Assembly (NCBI GenBank): GCA_002698425.1
Contig: NZXU01000033.1
Coordinates: 25,898 to 89,897 of the forward strand
Origin: Ahrensia sp.
Lineage (GTDB): Bacteria > Pseudomonadota > Alphaproteobacteria > Rhizobiales > Rhizobiaceae
DNA length: 64,000 nt
Reading direction: 5' to 3'
The translations under genes and the position numbers were made by a program. The notes beneath the pieces are model-generated. The model did not search any database and was not told where the DNA came from. It saw nothing but the letters and a program-made list of their open reading frames with translations. Positions 51,625 through 60,229 of the stretch are shown in pieces (positions within the stretch are counted from its first letter, which is position 1; each line of letters begins with the position of its first letter).

Positions 51625-52248
51625 TTACGAGCGCGGCGGTTCTACCACCCTGTCGGCGCGCTGCAAAGCCGGGGAAAGATCGCCATAGCCGGTGAACCTG
51701 CGCTCGAAGGCGAGACCGAGGAAATCCGCCGCCTCGCGGGCCTTTACGGTCAGCCCGGCATCGTCCGTCTGGGCGAGGAAGAGCAGGCGGTCATAGGCGC
51801 CGAAATACATGTCCCGCAGCTCCGGATGACGGTCGAGGCCGAGCGGTTTGACCAGGAAGGTCTCGAAATGGCGGGCGAGGAAATCCGTCACGAAGAAGGT
51901 CGTCATGTAGTCGTCGCCGCCGGCCTCGAAAGCGTCGTTGCCGATATAGAACGAGAAGCAGTGCGGGCCTGCGATGCGCGCGACGCCGTGTTCGGCGCAG
52001 ACCTTGTCCAGCATGCCGCCGGTGCCGCAATCCGCGTAGCCGATGAAAATGTGCTCGTATCCCTCGGCGCGCGCCTTGCGGATCGCCTTGTCGGTCTCCG
52101 GGGCGATCTTTTCGGGGTGATGGTGGTAGTCCGCCGGCAGGCAGGTCAGCGAGACGTGGTCGAGGCCGTTCATGCGGCAGACATCGAGGATCTCGCGCGC
52201 AATCATGCCGCAAGCGATGACCCTGACCTTGTCTTTCACGTCGTCCAT
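51625..52248 (-). CDS. DUF1638 protein linked to corrinoid methyltransferases
   Basis: This 207-residue protein matches DUF1638: VRVIACGMIAREI near residue 9, LPADYHHHPEKI near 37 (His-rich), GYADCGTGG near 71 and IAGPHCFSFYIG near 92. Conserved Cys and His residues suggest metal or cofactor binding. In many alphaproteobacteria and some anaerobes the family lies next to MttB-type genes, as here. The function is unknown; it is divergent from the glycosyltransferase gene. Confidence 0.8.
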   Translation of the reverse strand: MDDVKDKVRVIACGMIAREILDVCRMNGLDHVSLTCLPADYHHHPEKIAPETDKAIRKARAEGYEHIFIGYADCGTGGMLDKVCAEHGVARIAGPHCFSFYIGNDAFEAGGDDYMTTFFVTDFLARHFETFLVKPLGLDRHPELRDMYFGAYDRLLFLAQTDDAGLTVKAREAADFLGLAFERRFTGYGDLSPALQRADRVVEPPRS

Positions 52249-52345
52249 CTCGCGTGTTCAGCCTTTTTCAACGCCCGGCATAGATAATCCTTCCGACACG
52301 GCTTGCCTATGATCAGGGCCCGCCACCACAAGCGAGGCGACTGCA

Positions 52346-53524
52346 ATGTCGCGGGACGAGGCGATGAACGCACCGCAACACCAGACTTTTCTCAGCGGCC
52401 GGCACGAGCTGGGCGACATCTCAGGAAACCCCATGGCCGCGCCGGAACTCTCGATCATCCTGCCCGCCTTCAACGAGGCGAAGAACATCCCGCTGATCGT
52501 CGACAAGATCGCCGATGCGATGGACGACATCGCCTACGAGGTCATCGTCGTCGACGACAACAGCCCGGACGGGACCGCCGGGGTGACGCGCGCGATCGGT
52601 CGCGACAAGCCGAATGTGCGCTGCGTGCGCCGGGTCGGCCGCCGTGGGCTTTCGGGCGCCTGCATCGAGGGCATGATGGCGGCCAATGCGCCGGTCGTCG
52701 TGGTGATGGACGCCGACATGCAGCATGACGAGACGCGGCTTCCGGTCATGTTGCAGGAAATCAGGAACGGCGCAGACCTCGTCATCGGCAGCCGCTATGT
52801 CGGCGAGGGCAGCGCGTCCTCCGGTTTCCAGAAGAAGACCCGCGCCAAGGGCAGCGAACTGGCGACCGCGCTCGCCAACCGGATCACCGGCAAATACACG
52901 ACCGATCCGATGAGCGGTTTCTTCATGATGACGCGGGATCTCGCCGACAGGGCCGCCCCGGCGATCTCGCGCGACGGCTTCAAGATCCTGTTCGACATCG
53001 TCAGCCGCTTCGGCCGCGAGCTGACGATCAGGGAAGTGCCCTTCCAGTTCCGCGAGCGCGTCGAGGGCGAAAGCAAGCTGGGCTTCCTGGTTACCGTGCA
53101 ATTCCTCGGTCTCCTGGTTTCGCGCATGACCGGCGGGCTGATGCCGGTGAAGTTCCTGCTTTACGGCATTGTGGGCTTCACGGGCCTGTTCGTCCATATG
53201 GCGACGCTTTTCCTGCTGCGGGGCGCGTTCGACATCGCGTTCCCGACCGCGCAGCTCGTCGCGACCTTCGTCGCGATGACCTCGAACTTCGCTTTCAACA
53301 ACGAAGTCACCTTCGCCCATCGCAAGCTGACCGGCTGGCGCTTCGTCACGGGCCTGCTCACCTTCTACGCGGTCTGCAGCATCGGCGCGCTGGCGAATGT
53401 CTCCATCTCGACGCGGCTGTTCGAATGGGACTGGTCGCTCGCCGTCGCGGGCTTCGCCGGCGCGGTGATGAGCGCGGTGTTCAACTATGCGGTCACCAAG
53501 CTGGTGACCTGGCGGGACACCTGA
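52346..53524 (+). CDS. Dolichol-phosphate-mannose-synthase-like glycosyltransferase with GtrA domain
   Basis: This 392-residue protein has a GT2 catalytic domain (about 30-260; LSIILPAFNEAKNI, EVIVVDDNSPDGT and MDADMQHDE with the DxD metal site) followed by a GtrA-like four-helix membrane domain (about 265-390; LLYGIVGFTGLFVHM). The fusion transfers a sugar to a polyprenyl phosphate and helps move it across the inner membrane. The ATG at 52346 has GAGG eight bases upstream; later ATGs exist before the conserved part. Confidence 0.87.
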   Translation: MSRDEAMNAPQHQTFLSGRHELGDISGNPMAAPELSIILPAFNEAKNIPLIVDKIADAMDDIAYEVIVVDDNSPDGTAGVTRAIGRDKPNVRCVRRVGRRGLSGACIEGMMAANAPVVVVMDADMQHDETRLPVMLQEIRNGADLVIGSRYVGEGSASSGFQKKTRAKGSELATALANRITGKYTTDPMSGFFMMTRDLADRAAPAISRDGFKILFDIVSRFGRELTIREVPFQFRERVEGESKLGFLVTVQFLGLLVSRMTGGLMPVKFLLYGIVGFTGLFVHMATLFLLRGAFDIAFPTAQLVATFVAMTSNFAFNNEVTFAHRKLTGWRFVTGLLTFYAVCSIGALANVSISTRLFEWDWSLAVAGFAGAVMSAVFNYAVTKLVTWRDT

Positions 53525-53549
53525 GCCGCTTGGCCTTGCCGGGCTGCCG

Positions 53550-54248
53550 TCAGACGGCGGCCCGGGAATTGTGCTTGCGCTTCATGAAGTCCTTGGCGGT
53601 CTCCACGGCCACGGCGGCGTCGCGGCAATAGGCGTCGGCGCCGACGGCCTTGCCGAATTCCTCGTTGAGCGGCGCGCCGCCGACGAGCACGACGAGATCA
53701 TCGCGGATGCCCTTTTCCTTCATCGTGTCGATGACCACCTTCATATAGGGCATGGTGGTCGTCAGCAGCGCCGACATGCCGACAATGTCGGGCTGCTCGC
53801 GCTCGATGGCCTCGAGATAGTTCTCGACCGGATTGTTGATGCCCAGATCGACCACGTCGAAGCCGGCGCCTTCCATCATCATGCCGACGAGGTTCTTGCC
53901 GATGTCGTGAATGTCGCCCTTGACGGTGCCGATCACCATCTTGCCGAGCTTCGGCGCGCCGGTTTCGGCGAGCAGCGGGCGCAGGATGTTCATGCCGGCC
54001 TTCATGGCGTTGGCCGACAGCAGCACTTCGGGAACGAACAGGATGCCGTCGCGAAAGTCCTCGCCGACGATGCGCATGCCCTCGACGAGCGCCTCGGTCA
54101 GCACCTCGTAGGGCGCCCAGCCGCGGTCGAGAAGGATCTGCGTGCCTTCGAGAATCTCTTCCTTCAGCCCGTCATAAAGGTCGTCATGCATCTGCTGGAC
54201 GAGTTCATCGTCGGACAGGTCGGAAAGAATGATTTCATCGTCGGACAT
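53550..54248 (-). CDS. Corrinoid (B12-binding) protein, MttC/MtgC type
   Basis: From the ATG at 54248 this is a 232-residue protein with an N-terminal helical cap domain (about 15-95) and a C-terminal B12-binding Rossmann domain with the cobalt-ligating motif GDIHDIGKNLV near residue 113, then VDLGIN, MSALLTTTMPYMK and VLVGGAPLNEEF. It is the methyl carrier between the MttB-like methyltransferase and the methyl-THF methyltransferase. ATG codons at 54260 and 54257 are alternatives. It is divergent from mttB with 287 bases between. Confidence 0.9.
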   Translation of the reverse strand: MSDDEIILSDLSDDELVQQMHDDLYDGLKEEILEGTQILLDRGWAPYEVLTEALVEGMRIVGEDFRDGILFVPEVLLSANAMKAGMNILRPLLAETGAPKLGKMVIGTVKGDIHDIGKNLVGMMMEGAGFDVVDLGINNPVENYLEAIEREQPDIVGMSALLTTTMPYMKVVIDTMKEKGIRDDLVVLVGGAPLNEEFGKAVGADAYCRDAAVAVETAKDFMKRKHNSRAAV

Positions 54249-54535
54249 TAGCGGCATCATCCCTGAAAGAGTGCAAGCGGGCAGCGCCCGCTTTTTCCAT
54301 AAACAGGATTTTGAATCGGAAACAGCCAAAAAAGCGCTTCAAATGCGACGGCGCCGAATGCTTTTTGCGACTGAGGCGCTTTTCGTGACCATTAAATGCA
54401 ACATGACGCATTGTCGCGGCAGCGCCACCGGCTGGCGCGAATTGAAAGGCGCGAAATCCCGCCCGCCATCATTGTCAATGGACGAGAGCCGGAGCGTCGA
54501 GCGTTTCCGGCCCATTTGACTGGCAAGGTGAGATC
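54249..54535. promoter_or_regulatory. Divergent control region of the corrinoid-protein and mttB genes
   Basis: This 287-base, comparatively AT-rich gap must carry both promoters. It contains AAAAAAGCGCTT (about 54330) and its near complement GGCGCTTTTCG (about 54375) as loose arms. No cobalamin riboswitch box and no TGTATACA site were recognised. Confidence 0.5.
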
Positions 54536-56122
54536 ATGTCGGACACGGCAACGGAAATGGGTGAAACGGCCGAGCAGGGCGCACGGCGCGGCGGACGCCG
54601 CGGGGCAGGCGGCGGCGCGGCGGCGCGGCGAGCGGCGCGCAGCGGCGGCAAGACGGGGCCCGCGATGCCCTATATCACCCGGCGTGTGCCAGTCTATGAA
54701 GTGCTCGGCGAGGAAGCGCTCACGACGATCGAGGCCAATGCCGACACGGTGCTCGAGGAAGTCGGCATCGAATTTCGCGATGACGAGGAGGCGATCAAGC
54801 TCTGGAAGGAGGCCGGCGCCGACGTCAAGGGCCAGCGCGTCCACTTCCCGAAGGGCCTGTGCCGCGAGTTGCTGAAGACCGCGCCGTCGGTCTTTACCCA
54901 GCATGCGCGCAATCCGGAGCGCAGCGTGCAGATCGGCGGCGACGCCACCGTGTTCGCGCCCGTCTACGGCCCGCCCTTCGTGCGCGATCTCGACGGCGAG
55001 CGGCGCTACGCGACGATCGAGGATTTCCGTAATTTCGTGAAGCTCGCCTACATGGCGCCGTCCATGCACCATTCCGGCGGCACGGTGTGCGAGCCGGTCG
55101 ACATCCCGGTCAACAAGCGCCACCTCGACATGGTCTACAGCCATATGCGCTACTCGGACAAACCCTTCATGGGGTCGGTCACCGCGCCGGAGCGCGCCGA
55201 GGACACGGTGGCGATGTGCAAGATCCTGTTCGGCGACGGATATGTGGACAACAATACGGTCGTCATCAACCTGATCAACGCCAACTCGCCGATGGTGTTC
55301 GACGACACCATGCTGGGCGCGGCCAAGGTCTACGCGCGCAACAACCAGGCCTGCATTGTCTCGCCCTTCATCCTCGCCGGCGCGATGAGCCCGGTGACGA
55401 TTGCCGGCACGCTGACCCAGGTGCTGGCGGAGGTGCTCGCCGGCGCATCCTTCACGCAGCTCGTGCGGCCCGGCGCGCCGGTGTTGTTCGGCACCTTCGC
55501 CGCCTCGATCTCGATGCAGTCCGGCGCGCCGACCTTCGGCACGCCCGAGCCGTCGCTGGTTTCCTACGGGGCGGCGCAGCTGGCGCGCCGGCTCGGCCTG
55601 CCGTTCCGGACCGGCGGGTCGCTCTGCGGCTCGAAAGTGCCGGATGCGCAGGCGGCGCATGAGAGCGCGGCGACACTGAACATGACGCTTCTCGCGGGCA
55701 CGAACTTCGCGCTGCATTCGGCCGGCTGGCTGGAAGGCGGGCTCGTCTCCTCCTACGAGAAGTTCATGATCGATATCGACCAGCTTGGCATGCAGCAGCG
55801 TTTTGCCGAAGGCGTCGACATGAGCGAGAACGGGCAGGCGATGGATGCGATCCGCGAGGTCGGTCCGGGTAGCCATTATCTCGGCTGCGACCACACGCGC
55901 TCCAATTTCGAGAACGCCTTCTATCGTTCGCTGATCGCCGACAACAATTCCTTCGAACAGTGGGATCTCGAGGGCCGCAAGAGCGCCGACCAGCGCGCCA
56001 ATGCGCTGGCGCGTCAATGGCTCGAAAACTACCAGGCGCCCGACCTCGATCCCGCGATCGACGAGGCGCTGCAAGCCTTCATGCGCCAGCGCAAGGACTC
56101 GATGCCCGACGCCTTCAGTTGA
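54536..56122 (+). CDS. MttB-superfamily methyltransferase without pyrrolysine (glycine betaine methyltransferase-like)
   Basis: This 528-residue protein is of the trimethylamine methyltransferase MttB superfamily (VLEEVGIEFRDDEEA near residue 75, the YGPPFVRDLDG stretch near 145, MVYSHMRYSDKPFMGSV near 205 and LARRLGLPFRTGGSLCGSK near 350). There is no in-frame TAG, so it is a non-pyrrolysine member; characterised ones such as MtgB demethylate glycine betaine or other quaternary amines to a corrinoid protein. Residues 16-38 form an Arg/Gly/Ala-rich stretch before the conserved part. The divergent corrinoid-protein gene and the nearby methyl-THF methyltransferase support this role. The exact substrate is not proven. 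Confidence 0.88.
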   Translation: MSDTATEMGETAEQGARRGGRRGAGGGAAARRAARSGGKTGPAMPYITRRVPVYEVLGEEALTTIEANADTVLEEVGIEFRDDEEAIKLWKEAGADVKGQRVHFPKGLCRELLKTAPSVFTQHARNPERSVQIGGDATVFAPVYGPPFVRDLDGERRYATIEDFRNFVKLAYMAPSMHHSGGTVCEPVDIPVNKRHLDMVYSHMRYSDKPFMGSVTAPERAEDTVAMCKILFGDGYVDNNTVVINLINANSPMVFDDTMLGAAKVYARNNQACIVSPFILAGAMSPVTIAGTLTQVLAEVLAGASFTQLVRPGAPVLFGTFAASISMQSGAPTFGTPEPSLVSYGAAQLARRLGLPFRTGGSLCGSKVPDAQAAHESAATLNMTLLAGTNFALHSAGWLEGGLVSSYEKFMIDIDQLGMQQRFAEGVDMSENGQAMDAIREVGPGSHYLGCDHTRSNFENAFYRSLIADNNSFEQWDLEGRKSADQRANALARQWLENYQAPDLDPAIDEALQAFMRQRKDSMPDAFS

Positions 56123-56202
56123 AGGAAGCCCGCGGACGGCCGGGCTAAAGTGGCCGACATCATCCACAAGGAGGTCTGGCGCACCGTCGGCGGTGACCGG
56201 GA

Positions 56203-56871
56203 ATGACCGGTCTTGCCGTGGCGCTGGCCAAACATGGCCTGATCGCTCGAGGAGGCTTCGCTTTCGCGGAGGACGAAGCCGCGCCGCCCGGGCCTTCCGG
56301 CGCAGGGGCGCGCAGCGTCATGCTGGTCGGCCATGGCGGCGGAAGCATTTGGCCGCATTTCTCGGCATGGCTCGGGGAGCAGGGGGAGCCGCCCGCCGAT
56401 CCGCTCGATTGCTGGTCGCGGCATGTGCTCGATCCGATCGCCCGGCGCTTCGGCGCACGCGCCGTCTATCCCTTCGAAAAGCCGTGGCTGCCGTTTCAGC
56501 AATGGGCGAAGCGCGCCGAGGGCCTGAAATTCTCGCCGCTTGGCATCTTGATGCATCCGGAATTCGGCTTGTGGCACGCCTATCGCGGGGCGCTGCTGTT
56601 CGAGGATGAGATCGAGCCTGAAGCTGCTGCCAATCCGATTCACCTTTGCGACGCATGCGTCGGAAAACCCTGCATGAATGCCTGCCCGGCGCAGGCGGTC
56701 TCGGACGAGGGGATGGATATCGTGCGCTGCCACGGCTGGTTGAGCCCGAAGGCCGGTCAGGCTTGCCGCACCGAAGGATGTCTGGCCCGCTCTGCCTGTC
56801 CGCATGATCGTTTCCGTTACTCTCCCGCGCAGGCCGCCTTCCATATGGCGGCGCATCTGCGAGGATTGTAA
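56203..56871 (+). CDS. Ferredoxin-like iron-sulfur protein next to mttB
   Basis: This 222-residue protein has an N-terminal domain of about 140 residues with a conserved-looking GHGGGSIWPHFSAWL near 43 and YPFEKPWLPFQQW near 90, followed by a ferredoxin-like motif CDACVGKPCMNACP near 150 (C-x2-C-x4-C-x3-C) and further cysteines in RCHG, CRTEGC and ACPHD. The pattern resembles QueG-like and reductase-associated iron-sulfur proteins. It lies 80 bases after mttB in the same direction and may supply electrons to the corrinoid activator. The family function is not known to me. Confidence 0.65.
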   Translation: MTGLAVALAKHGLIARGGFAFAEDEAAPPGPSGAGARSVMLVGHGGGSIWPHFSAWLGEQGEPPADPLDCWSRHVLDPIARRFGARAVYPFEKPWLPFQQWAKRAEGLKFSPLGILMHPEFGLWHAYRGALLFEDEIEPEAAANPIHLCDACVGKPCMNACPAQAVSDEGMDIVRCHGWLSPKAGQACRTEGCLARSACPHDRFRYSPAQAAFHMAAHLRGL

Positions 56872-56950
56872 TCGGGCTCCAAGAGCGGTTGACAAATTTT
56901 TTCATTCGGCACCCAAGGATCGCCGGATTGGAACCGTCTTATGGGCGATG

Positions 56951-57541
56951 ATGACGATAACCGGGGATGCTCTTTCGCCTTCCGACGCCATCGCCGGTGA
57001 CGGCGACCAGGCGCTGGTAGTGCGCGCGAGCGCGGGAGACCGCGAGGCTTTCGCGCGTCTGCTTGAACGCCACTACGACACGATCCACCGGATCGCGTGG
57101 CGGTGGTGCGGCGACGGCACGGAGGCCGACGACATTGCCCAGGATGTCGCCGTCAAGCTGGGGCGCGCGATCTCGGGATGGCGCGCCGAGGCGTCGTTCC
57201 CGTCCTGGCTCTACCGCATCGTCTTGAACACGGTGCGCGACCGGCAGCGGGCGCGCGCCTCGGAACGCCGGCGCGTCGAAGCCTATGCCGTGCAAACGCT
57301 GGTCGACGCGCAGGGGGGCGGGGGAGCCGATGACGATCCGGCCGCAAGGCTGTGGTCGGCCGTCGGCTCCCTCCCGGACCGCCAGCGCGATGCGGTGCTG
57401 CTGGTCCATGGCGAGGGGCTGAGCCACGACGAGGCGGCCGGGGTCATGGGCGTGTCGGAAGGAACGGTGTCGTTCCACATTCACGAGGCGAAGAAGAAAC
57501 TGAGGGCGATGATGCAGGCGCCCGAGGATGAGCTGTCATGA
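56951..57541 (+). CDS. ECF-type RNA polymerase sigma factor
   Basis: This 196-residue protein has region 2 (FARLLERHYDTIHRIAWRWCGDGTEADDIAQDVAVKLGRAI) and region 4 (LPDRQRDAVLLVHGEGLSHDEAAGVMGVSEGTVSFHIHEAKKKL) of extracytoplasmic-function sigma factors. ATG codons at 56948 and 56951 are both possible. It overlaps the following vWA gene by four bases (ATGA), the typical arrangement of a sigma factor with its regulator, so the vWA protein may act as its anti-sigma partner. Confidence 0.87.
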   Translation: MTITGDALSPSDAIAGDGDQALVVRASAGDREAFARLLERHYDTIHRIAWRWCGDGTEADDIAQDVAVKLGRAISGWRAEASFPSWLYRIVLNTVRDRQRARASERRRVEAYAVQTLVDAQGGGGADDDPAARLWSAVGSLPDRQRDAVLLVHGEGLSHDEAAGVMGVSEGTVSFHIHEAKKKLRAMMQAPEDELS

Positions 57542-59520
57542 GCGACGAATTCGATCTCGATCTTCTCAAGACCGTCAAGGCGCCGCGCCCGGACGCGCAG
57601 ACGCGCGGCCGCGCCATGCGCGATGCGCTTGCCGCCTTTGACGACGAAAAAAAACACGCCGCCACCCAAGGATCGGCTTCCGGTTCCCGTCTCATGACCA
57701 TTCTGCAACGGTCATGGAGCACGACCATGGAAACCCTTTCGAAAGGCCGGCTGATGTCCGGCACCGCCATCGCCACGATCCTGGCGGTTCCGCTGGCGGG
57801 CTATCTCGCCTTCATGGTGATCAATGACGGCTACCGGCCGGGCATGACCGGCTCGCAGCCGATGGAGCTCGCAGCCGACCAGAGCCGCCGCGCGGACGAC
57901 ACGGTCCGGCAGCAGGCCGCAAGGCCCGCGCCGGAACCGGCGCCCCGGCAGGCGGAGGAACGCGACCGGGCCATCGTGCTCAGCGAAGCGATGCCGCAGG
58001 CGACACCGCCGGCGGGTTACGTGCAGCAGGGCGCACTCGCCAAGCGCTCGCTCGTCGGCGACGGCTCGGCCAAGGTGATGCCCGGCATGGAGCGGCTCAG
58101 CCGCGACCGGTTCGAGAGCTTCGAGACTTCGAGCGTCCGTTCGGTGCTGGAAGACCCGGTCTCGACCTTCTCGATCGATGTCGACACGGCGTCCTACGCG
58201 GTTGTCCGTCGGGCGCTGATGGAAGGGCGTCTGCCCGACCCGGACAGCGTGCGGGTCGAGGAGCTGATCAACTATTTCAACTATGCCTATCCGCTGCCGG
58301 ATAGCCGCGAAGCGCCCTTCGGCGTCAATGTCTCGGTGTCGCCGACGCCGTGGAACGCCGACACCAAGCTGATGCATATCGGCATCCAGGGCTATGACAT
58401 CGTCCCGGCGGACCGGCCGGCGGCCAATCTCGTCTTCCTGATCGACGTGTCGGGTTCGATGGACGCGCCGGACAAGCTGCCGCTCCTGAAGAGCGCCTTC
58501 CGGCTTCTGCTCGACAAGCTCGACGATCGGGACACCGTCTCCATCGTCACCTATGCGGGCAATGCCGGGACGGTGCTGGAGCCGACGAAGGCGGACGAGC
58601 GCGAAAAGATTCTCGAGGCGATCGACACGCTGGAGCCGGGCGGCACGACCGCCGGCGCGGCGGGGATCGAACAGGCCTACAAGCTCGCCCGCCAGGCGCG
58701 GGTCGAGGGCGGCGTCAACCGGGTGATGCTGGCGAGTGACGGCGACTTCAATGTCGGCGCGTCCTCCGACGAGGCGCTGAAGCGCATCATCGAGGACGAG
58801 CGCGACGACGGCATCTTCCTGTCGGTGTTCGGCTTCGGTCAGGGCAATTACAATGACGCCCTGATGCAGGTGCTCGCCCAGAACGGCAACGGCACGGCGG
58901 CCTATATCGACACGCTGGCCGAAGCGCAGAAGACGCTGGTCGAGGAGGCCGGGTCGACGCTGTTCCCGATCGCCAAGGACGTGAAAATACAGGTCGAGTT
59001 CAATCCGGAGGCCGTCGCCGAGTATCGGCTGATCGGCTACGAGACGCGGGCCCTGAAGCGCGAGGACTTCAACAACGACCGGGTGGACGCCGGCGATATC
59101 GGCTCCGGCCATTCGGTGACGGCGATCTACGAGATCACGCCGGTCGGCAGCCCGGCCGTGCAAAACGATCCGCTGCGCTACGGCGAGACGGATCAGGCGG
59201 CGGCGAGCGGCGACGCGTCGGACGAATATGCCTTCCTGAAGCTGCGCTACAAGCTGCCCGACGAGACGAAGAGCCATCTGATCACGACACCGGTGGGGCC
59301 GGGCCTCGACAAGGCGTCGCTGGACGGGCTCTCGACCGATGCGCGCTTCTCCATCGCGGTCGCCGCCTTCGGCCAGAAGCTGCGCGATACGGACGCCGTG
59401 GCGAATTATTCCTGGGACGAGATCCGCGCGCTTGCGGCGGGCGCGCGCGGCGCGGACCCCTATGGCTACCGCAGCGAGTTCCTTCGCCTGATCGGATTGG
59501 CGGAAAGCCTCGACCGTTGA
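57538..59520 (+). CDS. Membrane-anchored von Willebrand factor A protein (YfbK-like), coupled to the sigma gene
   Basis: This 660-residue protein has a cytoplasmic N-terminus of about 75 residues, one membrane helix (about 76-95), a low-complexity Pro/Ala/Arg linker and an outer part with the vWF-N region (FSIDVDTASYAVVRRAL near 216), a vWA domain with MIDAS motif FLIDVSGSMDAP near 300, and a DUF3520-like C-terminus. It resembles YfbK. The N-terminus before the helix sits where an anti-sigma domain would be, and its start overlaps the sigma factor gene, which suggests it senses a periplasmic signal and holds the sigma factor. Confidence 0.85.
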   Translation: MSDEFDLDLLKTVKAPRPDAQTRGRAMRDALAAFDDEKKHAATQGSASGSRLMTILQRSWSTTMETLSKGRLMSGTAIATILAVPLAGYLAFMVINDGYRPGMTGSQPMELAADQSRRADDTVRQQAARPAPEPAPRQAEERDRAIVLSEAMPQATPPAGYVQQGALAKRSLVGDGSAKVMPGMERLSRDRFESFETSSVRSVLEDPVSTFSIDVDTASYAVVRRALMEGRLPDPDSVRVEELINYFNYAYPLPDSREAPFGVNVSVSPTPWNADTKLMHIGIQGYDIVPADRPAANLVFLIDVSGSMDAPDKLPLLKSAFRLLLDKLDDRDTVSIVTYAGNAGTVLEPTKADEREKILEAIDTLEPGGTTAGAAGIEQAYKLARQARVEGGVNRVMLASDGDFNVGASSDEALKRIIEDERDDGIFLSVFGFGQGNYNDALMQVLAQNGNGTAAYIDTLAEAQKTLVEEAGSTLFPIAKDVKIQVEFNPEAVAEYRLIGYETRALKREDFNNDRVDAGDIGSGHSVTAIYEITPVGSPAVQNDPLRYGETDQAAASGDASDEYAFLKLRYKLPDETKSHLITTPVGPGLDKASLDGLSTDARFSIAVAAFGQKLRDTDAVANYSWDEIRALAAGARGADPYGYRSEFLRLIGLAESLDR

Positions 59521-59528
59521 TCCGACTG

Positions 59529-59563
59529 CGCCCGGCGTCAAATACCCTGACGCCGGGCGTTTC
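59529..59563 (+). terminator. Terminator after the vWA gene
   Basis: A perfect 12-bp stem (59529-59540 with 59548-59559) with a 7-base loop and a following TTT lies nine bases after the stop codon. Confidence 0.8.
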
Positions 59564-59721
59564 CCATTGACCGGCACGTTACGCTCTTATATTGAGCCGG
59601 CAGGGCACGAGGCGCCCGCCGCTCGCCGGAAATTCCGATGGTGAAGCCTCCCGGCGCAGGCCGGTTTTCGAGCAGACCCGTTTGAGACGCGGTCGCGCGG
59701 CAATGCGAGCTCCCGCCAATC

Positions 59722-60222
59722 ATGACCGCAGATCAGGACGGAACTGCCGTTATGTCACTTCAATCATCCCTGCCGGGCGAGATGCCCCGGACCATCGCGC
59801 AGGCCAAGCAGCGCGCCAAGATCATGCGCAAGGACCTGTTCTCGCGCGGCGTCAAGATCAGCTATAGCCAAGCGCTGGAGCGCGTCGCCGCCGAGATCGG
59901 CTATCGCGACTGGAACACCGCCGTGGCGAGGCTCTCCAACGAACCGCCCTTCTCCATCCAGGTGGGCGACACCGTCAGCGGCGCCTATCTCAGGCAGAAT
60001 TTTACCGGCCAGGTGCTAGCTGTGCGCGAGATCGGCGGCGGCAGCCATTACGAGGTCACGCTGCATTTCGACGAGCCGGTCGATGTGGTCACCTTCGACA
60101 GCTTCTCGTCCTTCCGTCAGCGGGTCAATGTGACGGTGGACGACACCGGCGTGTCGCCGGCGAAGACCAGCGACGGCGAGCCGCATATGGTGATCTGGCC
60201 GCTGGCCTCTGCGGTGGCGTGA
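59722..60222 (+). CDS. Glyoxalase-superfamily-type protein
   Basis: This 166-residue protein opens with a helical segment typical of a small family labelled glyoxalase superfamily protein (AQAKQRAKIMRKDL, ISYSQALERVAAEIGYRDWNTAVA), followed by a beta-rich C-terminal half. I see no signal peptide and no metal motif. ATG at 59752 is an alternative start. It is convergent with the LysE gene. No enzymatic role can be assigned. Confidence 0.65.
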   Translation: MTADQDGTAVMSLQSSLPGEMPRTIAQAKQRAKIMRKDLFSRGVKISYSQALERVAAEIGYRDWNTAVARLSNEPPFSIQVGDTVSGAYLRQNFTGQVLAVREIGGGSHYEVTLHFDEPVDVVTFDSFSSFRQRVNVTVDDTGVSPAKTSDGEPHMVIWPLASAVA

Positions 60223-60229
60223 GCCGCCG

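Noticed and set aside
54249..54535. Cobalamin riboswitch before the corrinoid genes
   Set aside because: I could not find the B12 box or a matching fold in this gap or before the other corrinoid genes.
54536..56122. Possible pyrrolysine (TAG) codon in the mttB homologue
   Set aside because: The frame is continuous for 528 codons without an internal TAG, so it is a non-pyrrolysine family member.
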